NCBI RefSeq assembly: GCF_022458985.1 | Contig: NC_061774.1 | Span: 17,756,197-17,820,196 of the forward strand | DNA: 64,000 nt | Reading direction: 5' to 3' | From: Mugil cephalus | Lineage: Eukaryota; Chordata; Actinopteri; Mugiliformes; Mugilidae | Shown: one piece after another, positions 36,272 through 47,900 of the stretch | Layout of the letters: the number at the start of each line of letters is the position of its first letter | How positions within the stretch are numbered: position 1 is the stretch's first letter | The notes under the pieces: generated by a model | Told to the model about the DNA's origin: nothing | The model's input: the letters and a program-made list of their open reading frames with translations, nothing else | Databases searched by the model: none | Position numbers and translations under genes: made by a program

Positions 36272-36860
36272 CCAATCTCCTGAATGGACTGCTGAGAGTT
36301 GCGCCGTAAACCTGTGGTATCCTGTCAACTGTGTTTATGATATTATTCAGAGGTAAGAAGTGAAACCAGTGCGAGCGTGGACTACAAATAGATTAGCATC
36401 ATCTGTATAAATGATAAACTTTGCAATCATGTCTTTACGTTGATTACTGAAGCAGAACTGGATTGTAATTGTTTATTTGTGACTGTAAATTTAAGTTTCT
36501 GGTAAGCAGGACATGGTATACACTGTATAGAGTACAGTAGATGATGTTAAATATATATACATATATATATATATTCAGTGTTGCATATTAAATCAATATA
36601 ATACGCAGCAGATTTTAGTATTGGGATATATAAGACTGCCCTTCACTTAAAAGTTTAAACAGGAGAATCTTAATTGGAGGTTGGTGCTAAGACTATATTC
36701 TGGAGTTGAGTCATTGTTTGTACGGTATACTCATTTAGATAGGAAAGTGATGTGGAAGTAGGTATTCTTTTTGGTGTTTACTGCCCTCTTTCAGTGAAAG
36801 ATTATTTTGTCATAATTGTGCATCTGAATGACAAGTGTTTACAATAAAGACAACTGTCTA
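36272..36860 (+). other. gpr151: gpr151 3' UTR with poly(A) signal
   Basis: AT-rich non-coding sequence after the stop codon, including a TA-rich run at 36,551-36,575. A single AATAAA at 36,843-36,848 gives a plausible 3' UTR of about 590 bases. Confidence 0.6.
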
Positions 36861-38540
36861 AATGTAGTTTGAGTATGAATGTCTCATGGGGTCAAAAATA
36901 GTTAAATGATAGCAGTGCAGGTGTTTAGTGTCATCCCATGTCCACGCGTACAGTCGAGTCTTAACAGCACATATCAGACATATTTCCAGCAGAGTCATTA
37001 AATTAATTTTCATAAGGGCATCCATTAGCATTGCCACAGGTTCTAATTAAAGGGGAAAACACTCAGATGTCGCCTCAGTGGATTCACCTCTGCAGGAGTC
37101 TCATAAGGAATTCTCTCTTCATTGATCTGAATGCACAAGATAGGTCAAAACCTCACAGTTACAGGGATGAACATCACGAGAGGAAATTGTGCCACGGCTG
37201 AGCTGTGATCGATCCGTCTGTCTGCTGTAAAAGCTATCCAGCTGTGATGAACACTGAAGCCCGTGTAAATAATACTCATTTTCGGCGTGATGAGAGACCT
37301 CAACTCCCTATTTTTCGCGTTTTTAAAATGTCTTGCACCATAAAAGGTCTGTAAAAAGTGCAAGGAGAGCAGAAGAACATTTAGGATGTAGTCATCCCAC
37401 ATTTTCCTAACACCTCTTTTTTCTCCATCCCCTCCCATATGACATTTTCCTCTCATTAATCATTTATGCTGACCTTTCACTGCCAATGGCAACTACCTCT
37501 ATCATAGCAGCACTTAACTATATAACGCACCATCAGTCCCTCGGGGAGTGACCTGGCCGTAAACACTGAAGGCAAAAATAAAAAGCTACTGACTGATCAC
37601 TGGACTAGGTTTTATGCTTTATTGTTTAACCAGAGAAACAATGAAATAATACTGTATGGCAATAACACAACAGCTGCAATAGCGAAGACGGATAACGGAA
37701 ATACACCACGTGACCATTGTTTTGGGCCTTTACTGTTGACACTTCTAGCTCTGGCATTTACTCTGGTAAATGAGCCAGTAAATCTGCAGTTGCGGGACTG
37801 TATCCAGTTTAACAAAGAGCCCTGGAGCTGCTAAATCACTGGCAGACAACTGGTACAAACCTGGCTGCCCCATATCTGAGACAAATGAAATGCCACTGAA
37901 AACTCCAACATGGTGTACCAGCCCAGATGTTTCCACTGGTCTTGTCTGATTTGACCAGGAATGTTTAGACAGGAATAAACTGCCCTTTAGTTTCCAGCGA
38001 CATGAGGATGAGGTAAGTGATGCCATACTGTCAGTTCAACTTAACAAGAACCAACAAAAAGATAACTTATCCTATATTTTTAAATCTTCCTCACCAAGAG
38101 CTCATATTCTTTCTTTACATGCTCCAATGTGGGACAACAGCGTGCATCCCTCTCTAAAAAATACATCATCATCATCATCATACTGGCTGATTTAACCATA
38201 TTTATGTGTATCACACTATATAATTAAAGTTCCCTACACACCCAAAGCACATCCTGGGTGTTATCACTGGTGCGCGACACCCTCATCATACTTCTGTTAG
38301 TTTGGTTGGATCTATTAAGACAGGACAACTTATGTTCATTAGTAGCTGTGAAATCCTGTCCATGCGTCTCTTTTAAAACATTACTTTTGTGCACACTGGC
38401 CCCATGTGGAGCAGGTCAACTGAACAAAATTCCTGGAGGAACACATGGGGCATCGGATAATTTGATTTAGCTCCAGTGCAGAGAGTTAAGGCGGCTTGTT
38501 AAATTGATTTCAATGAGACTGAAGAAAAAATGCCCATGTA
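36861..38540. other. Intergenic DNA downstream of gpr151
   Basis: No gene was recognised. Around 36,990-37,070 there is a non-repetitive block dense in homeobox-like words (ATTAAATTAATTTTCAT, then TAATTAAAG) that resembles conserved non-coding DNA. A short ATC repeat lies at about 38,163-38,180. Confidence 0.5.
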
Positions 38541-38555
38541 AATGTAGCCAGTGAC

Positions 38556-39619
38556 GGGATCAGCCCTAACATTATGACTACCTGACCCATCAAGACACAG
38601 ACTCCCACAAGAACCCCAAAAGTGCCCTGCAGTATCTGACCTCAATGGATTGGAATCCCACAGATACTTGATTAGACTGAGTTCAATTTGGACACCTTGA
38701 ACTCATTGAGTTTCTGAAACCATCCCTGAACCATTTTTCTTTCTAGCAGAGTGCACGATCCTGCTCAAAGAGGCCACTGCCATTGGGGAGTATTTCAATT
38801 GAAACAAAAATATCAGAGCATGCATGTGATATAAAAGAAAGAGTGATTTGACACACCACCTTGTTCCATCACCGTGCATTCCAGTTTTGATGCTCATGTA
38901 ACTGCTGTAGGTACTTTCAGCAGGGCACCTCGATTAGCATGGACACCTTAAAGGGTCTATAGACAAACATACAAAACAAATTGTGATACATTGCATGTTC
39001 TGACACCTTTCAGTCAGAACCACTATTAACTTTTTCAGTAGTTTGAGCTACAGTAGCTGGTCTGTTTTACACTGAACCACACGGTGTAACAAGGGACTGG
39101 TTTCAGGAAGACTCAAACGCACAAATCAGGACTCAGGTGGTAGATAAAAAGTCTTAACTTCAAAAGCAGGCAAAGACAAAGAAAAAAATAACTTGGGAGA
39201 AGAGAAGCACAAGCAGGAAAAGACTACAACATTTCTGACATGAAGTACAAAGGGGGACTGGCAGAGTGGGAAGGAAATACAGAGTAAATACATGACACAT
39301 CAGGGCAGGGCTAACAACCAGGGACACCAACCACATGGGGGAAGTGAAGACATCTGAGATGATAGAGATTTAGTAACAAAATGAAACAGGAAATGCCCAA
39401 AACAGTTAATCATGACCAATTGCCACAGAGCTGGATGTGAAACACTGTCCAGCCTTGGCCACGCATGGTTCACCACTTTTCCTTCCTTGGACAACTGCCG
39501 ACCAGGGGACACCCCCACAAGAGATGTAGGTCAAAATTAGCTGCTAAAATCCTTCCACTTCCCAATCTTTCCTGCATCTCACACCTGCCAGAGGTCATAA
39601 TGTCATGGCTCATTGTTAC
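38556..39619 (-). mobile_element. Decayed Tc1-like transposon with nested insertion
   Basis: The ends resemble the family terminal repeats (GATCAGCCCTAACATTATGA on the left; GGTCATAATGTCATGGCT on the right). Transposase remnants read on the minus strand: near 38,740-38,790 a NGSGLFEQDRA block matches the region of the second catalytic Asp, and 38,840-38,900 and 39,000-39,060 keep further recognisable stretches. About 39,080-39,450 is foreign to the family: it breaks the element and contains GAAACAGGAAATGCCCAAAA and TTAATCATGACC, phrases of another common fish repeat. The copy is about 1.06 kb long and carries many lesions. Confidence 0.75.
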
Positions 39620-40536
39620 TAAAATGCATAATGGGTAAGGATGGGTGTAATTTGAATAAATAGTTGAACACAAAGCTGCTACAGAATATTTCCCTTATAA
39701 CAATAAGAAAAAGTCCAATAATGGAGTTGGACTAAAGACGGACTAAAAGTACAATGCAGGAACTGATTGAAAGAAAGTGATAAAAAAAAATGAGTGTGAT
39801 AATCAACATTACAAGTGGAAAAACAACTCGGCCTTAATTAGGTCATTATGCATGGCAGGGGGGTTTTCAGCAGGTGAGATCCTCTCTTTACTGCCCTCCT
39901 GGCTATGTCCTCCTCCTGCTGCGTGGGGAAGCGGGGGTGTCACCCCTGCGTTTCATCCCTCAGCCAATCATCATCTCTAATAAATGAAACTCCACAGCAA
40001 GTGACATGCTAGCGAACACTAATTATGCTCAGCAGGAGGCGACTGGCTGCAATTAAGCCACATGCTAAAACCTTTGCCTGCCAATGCCGCGACTCCCTCT
40101 GAGTCACAGTTACCTTCACCTCCCTTTGGTCCTGGGGGAAGATCACCTGGCTCTCAAGTCTTTAGAGAGTCAACCAGGTGGGGGTGGCTTATTTTTGTGT
40201 TGGAGATAGGCTGGTTCAGGGGGTCTGGCCTTGGTATTTAACAGTCTTTTGATTAGAATAAATCAGAGGGCTTTCATCTCAGTTAAGGATGTGGAGAACT
40301 AAAGGGCAGGCACCTTTCAGCACCGCCATCATTACAAAGAGCAGGCGTCATTCAAACGTATAGGCTGCTGACAGGTAAATGATGAATACAGGGTATGGGT
40401 GGCCTCCAGTAGCAACACAACAGAAACAGAAAATAGTTTTTTTTTTATCAGAGGGGATTGAATATTATAGTTGTTGTGATCACGGATCACTTTTTTCTTC
40501 TGTGTTTGTATGTCTGTTAAGTTTTGTCAGTCTAAC
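39620..40536. other. Intergenic DNA with a non-repetitive ATTA-rich block
   Basis: No exon was recognised. The block 39,830-40,120 is non-repetitive and contains CTTAATTAGGTCATTATGCA, CACTAATTATGCTCAG and GCAATTAAGCCACATG, the texture of a developmental enhancer or conserved non-coding element. This is inference only. Confidence 0.4.
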
Positions 40537-40537
40537 A

Positions 40538-40926
40538 TAGGGGTAGGTATTGGCAAGGACTTCACGATGCGATACCATATGATACGCATCACGATACTTG
40601 AGTCACAATACGATACATTATTGCATTATTATGATTTTGCGATATATTGTAATATTCTACATAGTTCTCTGAAAATTTTTAAATGAAGCTTAAAATACAC
40701 ATTGCATATATGTACATCAGATGACAGTAATAATTCAATGGACAAACTGAGTCAAAAAACAAATGATCCAATTCCAATTTTTTGCACTTGTGCAGAAAAA
40801 GTGAAAAAGGACCAAAACATGACTTTTTCTTTACATTCATGACATGACATTCAATCAATCTATATTAAAAAAATATATTGCAATATATTGCCATATCGAT
40901 ATTATTTTTTTTTTCGCCACCCCTAG
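40538..40926. mobile_element. hAT-like MITE
   Basis: An element of about 390 bp begins TAGGGGTAGG and ends CCACCCCTAG, forming short inverted repeats. It is flanked by near-identical 7-mers, TCTAACA on the left and TCCAACA on the right, consistent with a decayed hAT target duplication. The interior is rich in CGATACGATA-like words and ends in ATATATTG repeats, typical of a non-autonomous fish hAT family. It has no coding capacity. Confidence 0.8.
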
Positions 40927-42315
40927 TCCAACAGACTAACAGTATTGTAGCATGTTTTAGCCCATTGTTGTGGTTCTCATACTCATTGGGTCAATCTTGC
41001 TCTCTCATCAGGTTGATTTCATTAAAGTGGGCAACTGTTTTCAGTGAAATGAGCTCAGATTAACCACTGAGTTATTGAACAATCCGACAGTAAATCATTT
41101 ATCACTTAAAGAGCTGGATATTTCCCTGGGGAGCGGCTACCATGATGAGGCCGAGAACACAGTTACTCAAGGACTTAACATTTGTAAGGCAGCCAAAAAC
41201 AAGGCTGGTGAATGTTAACAGCATAAAGCTTGATTTGTACTTAGCCTACATGTCAGGAGCCTACATTGCAGATCTGGCCAGCATCATATAAACAGAAGAC
41301 TTTCATTGCCACAACCATTTTTGACCATGGACACACCAATTTGTCATAATCTCCTTCTTATTAATAGAATTGTACAAATTTTGGCAGGTTTTTCAGATAA
41401 TGTACGTTATTTTAAGAACAGGTTGTAGTGAGGAAAGATTAATTTATTTACCTTAAGACTTCGTGAGGTAAAAACGGATGTTCCTGATGTCCACTTCCGG
41501 AAACTGGTGCATGGAGGTTTAAGAGACATGGCTAAGGGTGGATCAAATTCTGGTCACTGATATCTGGAGACCTACTATACCTGCCACACTCACACCTACG
41601 GCCACTTTAGAATCACCAACCACTGTGTTGCCTCGTGATTGTTTTTCGCCCACGAATATTTTTCCGGATGTTTGCCTCACTGTGTAATGGCGCCGACAAA
41701 TCGGTAGTCGTCGCTGTGGTTTCTCATTGACTGTATTGTTACGTAATGTTACTCCAATCCGTTAGGTGGCGGTAACGCGCCTACAAGCTAATTTACCCTT
41801 CGTCAATCAATCAACAACAACAACAAGTTATGGTGATAGTAGTAGTTATATTGTAGTAGAATAAGTTTGTTAGTTTATTAATTTACTAAGCGGATGTTGT
41901 TGCACTTGGAGCTGATAAATGTTAAACAATAATGACTTTTTTTGTTCTACAAACAAACATTGTATGTACAACAGCTACCTCATTAATATATAAGAATACA
42001 AATAGAAATGCTATGAATCCAACAACAACAATCTCCTTCCAGCAACAGAAGTGGTAAAGGGAAAACAATAATGACATTTAATGGAGTCACTGTAAGGAAA
42101 ACAAAGAACATGTTGGAGGAGTGTAAGACCACTGAACCAAATGAGGCGTTAGAAAGGTTGGCGCCAAGCACATTTTTTATTATTTATTTATTTATTTTTT
42201 GTAATTTGGGAGGTCTTTGAAACTTAATGGACGGTACAATCAGATTTCCTTACCTGAGACTGAGTTTCTTGGTGGGAAAACACTGCAGCTATTTTTTGTT
42301 TAATTTTATTATTAT

Positions 42316-42346
<31 letters not shown>

Positions 42347-43860
42347 TTGCGACTGCAGGACTTTCCAAACTGTGTTGGCCACTTGGCTGTTCAGACTGAT
42401 TGGGGGGGCATACTGACAGGAAAATGAGATGTTCAGGAAGCGCACAATAGGTTGCATTGTAAGTTAAAACAATCTGGACATGCCTCCACCAGCCAATTCT
42501 GCAGCTGCATCCACCTACACATGGTCCATTCACATAGAATGGTCAACTTAACTTAACCTGATAAAAAATAATAATAAAAAAATATTAATGTGTATCACCT
42601 TTGATGTGTGTGATGGGGTGAACATACTGTTAAGAATGTTTCAATGTATACATTCCTCTCAAAGATTTTGGATAATGATGACCTGTTATTAATAGCCTGC
42701 ATATTTTATGTTGTACAAATGGAGATGGACAAGATGAAGAAAGAACAGATCTACAGCTACCATCACTTCAGAGATCACATCTGGAATCTTGGCAGCAAGG
42801 TGGAGAATCATCTGTGTCAACACCACTGTATTTTTTCTGCCTGAGGAAGCACTGAGCATTGTCACAGCTTGTATCATTTTTCTCAACTGCCTGACCTACA
42901 CCCATTTAGTCAAACCAACTGTGAGCAGATACATCTGTGATGGTTTTGCTGAAATATGGTTATGGGTAGTCAGTTAGAGAGAATGAATGAATGGTTCAAT
43001 TCACCCGGGCCAGTGGTGGGTGAGTGAGCCCCTACGTCCAGATTGCTGTACTGCCACCAAGTGGCCAACACGTGAACTTACATAAATTCTAGTCCAATGT
43101 TCACTCGCTGTTAAAGAAGGCAGCTTTATGACGATTCTGTAGATTCTGTTGGAGATTGACTATTGTCAATCTGTGCCTCGCAACGAAGAAGACATTCCTA
43201 ATAATGGAATTAAAGGACTTGACTGTCCATTAATAAAGCATCTATATTTCACTTGTTTTAAGCATGTTAGACTATTTATGAAAAATATGTCTATGAAAAG
43301 CATGTACGTTTAATTGAGAGGGCTTGGAATTAGATGTCCATGTTTAGTTATTATGTAGAACTGCAGATTTACATTTTTTTACGGAGCAATGGCTGTGGTA
43401 GTGCAAAAATGTCATTTGCAATCATGGTCAGAATTTTTCACAATATACACTCACTTGCTAGTTCTCTAGATGGGTAAGTGAAATCAAATGCATCCTAATG
43501 TAACAGTTCTTAGCTCTATGAAGGTTATGGTATTCAGCATTTGTTTAAAAATAACTGAGAGGTACAATGATTTCAGCTGTGTTTTAACTTTGGAGGCTGT
43601 GGTTTCTAGTACTATTAATATGTCCTGTGTTGAACCAACATGTTTTTATTACTGTAACCTCATTTTAGTCAGTGGGCTAGGCTCAATAACAGAAACACCT
43701 TTTATGTGCGCAAGAACTGTTACTTGCAGATATACTTTGTAATGATATGCACAATAGTTTCAGTGTCCAATTTAATTCTACAAATGAGAAAACATGAATG
43801 TAGAAGTATCAAATTATAGTATTAACAAGATCTGATAAAAACAGGATCAATTAGAAAGTG
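40927..43860. other. Intergenic DNA, AT-rich
   Basis: No gene was recognised. A fragment at 41,580-41,632 resembles the dispersed repeat at 9.5-9.8 kb. Around 41,760-41,790 the phrase GTTAGGTGGCGGTAACGCGC recalls a sequence often found in fish retroelement copies. ATT-rich simple sequence lies at 42,180-42,200 and 42,308-42,350. The 42,700-43,130 stretch contains short frames that are not credible genes. Confidence 0.5.
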
Positions 43861-44959
43861 TAACTTTTATTTTTCTCTCTTCATTTGAATTCCAGTTTCA
43901 GACGCAGGGTTGCACATTCCCTGTGTTTGCATAGGTTTGGTAATAAGGTGGAACGTGGAAGCTGGTTACATACTACAGTTCTCCCGGCAGTCGAAATGGA
44001 TCCCAATAGTTAGAAGTACCTCATAACAATCCCAAATGCATCACTGTTACATAGCCTGCAGTTCTATAACACAGCTTTCTCACAAACAGAGGAGTAGCGC
44101 AGGGTGAAAACAAAAAATATGGCTCATCTTTTGCTGATAATCTGAAATTATCTGAGGGAAGGTTCTTCACTGATATTTACTGACCGGAAAAAGAAAGTTT
44201 AAAAACTCCCTTAATATTATTGTTTTGTAGGATTGAAAGGTGAATGTTACCGGTTGGTAACCTTGGTAAGGATATGAGTCTTAAGGGAGTGTTTAACACT
44301 ATGATTGTTAGTGCAACACTATAACAATATAAAAAATAATAAAAAACAAATATCGTAAATTGAAAAATCCCTCATAATTCCTGCTACATCTTAGACAAGT
44401 ATCCCTCAACATAAGCGTGTACTTACAGCATGCATGTAGGTATTTCACTGGTTCTCTTTAGTCCAGTTACAACCCATTATTATTCACATACAAGAAGCAC
44501 AAGAACTTCAGTATTGGCGTCTCTTCTTAATATAAGATATCCCCTTATCGCTGGGTGGCTTAAGAGGCACCATGTTTGTTACATAGGCTGCACTGTAAAC
44601 ATTCATTTCTCTTTGCGAATAAATACTCCCGGAAAATTTTCACATTTCCATCAACATCTGGGACAACAAAATAAAAAGCACTTAAATCCACAGCTCTAGG
44701 TGTTTCAGGCAAATTAAGCAGACACACTCAGGACAGACCGTAAACTAAAGTGTAAACTTAAAGCATACAGTGTGTGTGTGTGTGTGTAACCTCCTGTAAT
44801 AATCTCATTTCCCTTCAATACACATCAGTGTAAATAAAGTTTCAAGTATTTATCTCATCCCACAGTGCCAGTATGCTATAGCTAGCTGCAAAAAAGAGTT
44901 TGAGGCAGTCCATTCCTGGATGTAAGTGGTGGTCCCCATCGCCTCCCTGAGCTCTTAGT
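43861..44959 (-). other. adam19: Probable adam19 3' UTR
   Basis: On the minus strand, AATAAA occurs at 43,866-43,871, about 1.1 kb past the last candidate stop codon. No other gene was recognised in the interval. A GT run lies at about 44,770-44,788. The true cleavage site is unknown. Confidence 0.4.
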
Positions 44960-44966
44960 TCAGACT
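44960..44966 (-). CDS. adam19: adam19 candidate terminal micro-coding exon
   Basis: A strong pyrimidine-rich acceptor (CTTCTTCTTTCTAG) is followed by AGTCTGA. With the two bases carried over from the preceding exon this gives Arg-Val-stop. It would complete an alternative or main C-terminus. Confidence 0.5.
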
Positions 44967-47900
44967 CTAGAAAGAAGAAGTGTAAGAAAATTAGAAGATA
45001 GTGAGATTTCTTTATTTATAGATAGATATTTTTTAAAAAACAAAACAAAAAAACCCACACAAAGATTTACCTGTTTGGCTTTTTCTGTCCAGCAGATGGA
45101 GCCAGAGCAGCTTGTCCTTTCTGCAGGCCTTTCACATGATTTTGTTCCTACATACATGACAACGACAAGTTAGACATTTACCATTCACTAAAGCACGCAC
45201 AAGGCTTTACAATGTAGATGAAATGCATTCACCACTGATGTTTTTTTGACAGGACAAGGAGGTGGAGGTCTGTTTGGGGGGTCCGGTCGGTGTTTCGGTA
45301 TTGCAGAGGGCTGTGACCGATCTTTGGAATCCAGGGATGGTAAAGGTGGAGGCCATGAATGTGGTGGACAAGTCGGTTTCGGTCTGAGCGCAGTGAGCTG
45401 GGCAGATTTAAAAGGAGAGGCAGTGTAATCCTGAGGAGGGTTTTGCTTCTGAGGAGAAGCCACAGGCTGGATCTGAGGCTGCTGCCTCTGCTCTCTCTGC
45501 CCTGCGGCGTAGGCTGGTATCGGAGGAGGCTTCACTGCGGGACGCACACCAGCATGTCTGGGCCGAGCTGGGCAAGACGGGCTCGGACGAGGAGAGGGTT
45601 TCTCCTGAGGAAAATCACACGGAATTACTTTCTTTCATTCAAAACATTACAGCCACATTATTTCTGCATCATACTATTAGTTGGCTTCTGTACCAAGTCC
45701 TTATTCTTTAGCATGAAGGTTGGGTTGGAATGACCGCTGACGTTGGCAGGTGGAGATTTCACCTCAGCTGAGGCTGGAAAACTGAGGATGAAAAAGGATT
45801 TTGAACATGTCAAGCCTTTGATATCAAAAAATTTTAGCTACAAATTAAGCTGAATTTCAGTATTTGCATTTGACAATTACTCACTTTGGCACTGTTGGTG
45901 AAGTGGACGTTTTCAGTGGGCGGAGTTTATGTTTGTAGCGGCACCAGAGTCCAACAGCAGCCAAACCCAGAAAGAGAGCCAGGGGGAGAACAAGCAGGAC
46001 TGGAAGAAGATTAACTTTGGGCATAAAAAGAAGCAAGAGTGAGAAAATAGAACAATCAAAAAGAAATATTTTTAGACACATAAAACATTAGCCTGCGTCT
46101 CACTGTGGCTGATGACAGGTCCACTGTCCAGGCTGCCCCCTGACCCCCTCTGGTCACACAGAGGTGGTGCCCAGCCTGGATCACAGTGGCAGTTCTGGTT
46201 GTTGTTGCATAGCTGTGATGAGAACAACAGAGACGGATGTAGTTTGAAATTAGATCACCACTAAAAAGACAGTATGTCAGTCTTTATTCACTGAACTGAC
46301 ACACATCTGAAGGATATTTTAGGACTACAGTGGTATTTCAAATGAATTCCAAGTAATGTAAAGTCATTACATAGGTTTATTAAAATACACTGCTAACCAC
46401 ATCAATGACTCCTATAATTAGATTTCAGATAAATACTCAGAAGAAGGAACCATCCTCCCACTTACTGAGTAGGCTACTTTTAGTTTTGTTAGTTTAATTA
46501 CATCTACAGATTAGACTTTTACCTCGCACTAGCATTTTACACTGCTGTGCTGCAGCTTTTAATTAAGTGTTCTGAATAGTTCTTGCACCACCGCCAAGGT
46601 TGCCATCTTTCCATAATAGCAGGCAGGCAGCCAAATCTTCCCCGCATGTCCAGAAATCCATCACATCAGGATCCCTGCTGTGACTCACAGAAACCTACCC
46701 CATGTCCGTGGCACTTGGCGTTGCACTCATCGGCTCTGAGAAAAGATGCATTGCGGCACTCTCCGTTGAAGCATATCTGTTACAACAAGGAGCGAGCGTG
46801 AGCGGAACAGTAGAGAAGTTATCAGAGTAAAACTAACTCATCCACTATCCAGTGAAAAACTTTCATTAATGTGATGCACCTTAGAGGCATTTAAAGGTAG
46901 ATTTTACTTAATGGAAATCACAAAAAAAAAATAAAGACTCAAGTTTGTAAATGACACTAATGTGGTTTTCTTATATTTCTCATATGGATTAAGCTCAACA
47001 TGCACGCTATATGCCGCTTCTGTTTGAGAGCCTCACCGAGTCATCACCACACTTGGTGCCTGTCATGACCAGTCCAGGGTCCAGAGTGTCCCCCTGCAGG
47101 TCCTCGTCCCCAAGCTTGTACACGTGTGTTCCCAAACACCGAATTCTCTTGTTGCCCAAAATGACATTGGTTTCTATGCATACAGCGTTGTTCTCAATGG
47201 GCTTGGAAGCTGAGGCTGTGCACTGGATCTTCCCACATTTGGCATCCCTGGCACGGAAAGAAATACATATATATATATAATACACTTCAACTGAGAAACC
47301 AGTGAATGAAAGTGTACTGAGTGTGTCAGCCGAGCGCCTTGCTCCTCACCTGTCCCCACAGCTCCTGTATTTCCCAAGCAGATCTCTGCCACAGTTGCCA
47401 TACATGTCCCCGGCTACGTTCACCTTCTTAAAACACAGGTCAGGCGCCGCGTCACCACCTGTTTCGAAGGAAGAAAATGTACAGAAATATATCAAAGCTC
47501 ATGCACACCCAAAAGCACACATGCGTGCGAGCACAGTGTGTTACGCGGCCACCTGATGGAGACCAGATGGCATCCCTTACTGTTCTGCACGGCTCCTGTG
47601 GTACTACAAAGGCTCTGCAGGAAGGCTCTGTCACAACATGGATATGGACGCTGTCCAATAACAATCTAATCCTGCAACCCAACGAGGACTCACCTTTAAC
47701 TCCGTCAAGCTGCGTCGAACACCTGATGTTTAACCCTGTGCATACAATACATAGTGATCCAACTCTACAGACTACAGAAAAGGAAAGAAACCACAGCTTT
47801 TGGGTTTATGCACTCTTATGACAAAGTAAGGATCGAAGGCTGCTGTGATCTCTGTCTTTTAAAATGCCTGGATTCGAAAAAGTTTACAGTTTGTCAAATG

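Noticed and set aside
42644..42977. Short plus frames downstream of the hAT-like element, one with a membrane-like stretch
   Set aside because: Under 70 codons each, mutually overlapping in different frames, with no promoter, splice or family support.
45246..45733. Plus-strand frames over the adam19 tail exon
   Set aside because: Antisense shadows of the proline-rich exon 21; glycine- and arginine-rich only because they are the complement of proline codons.
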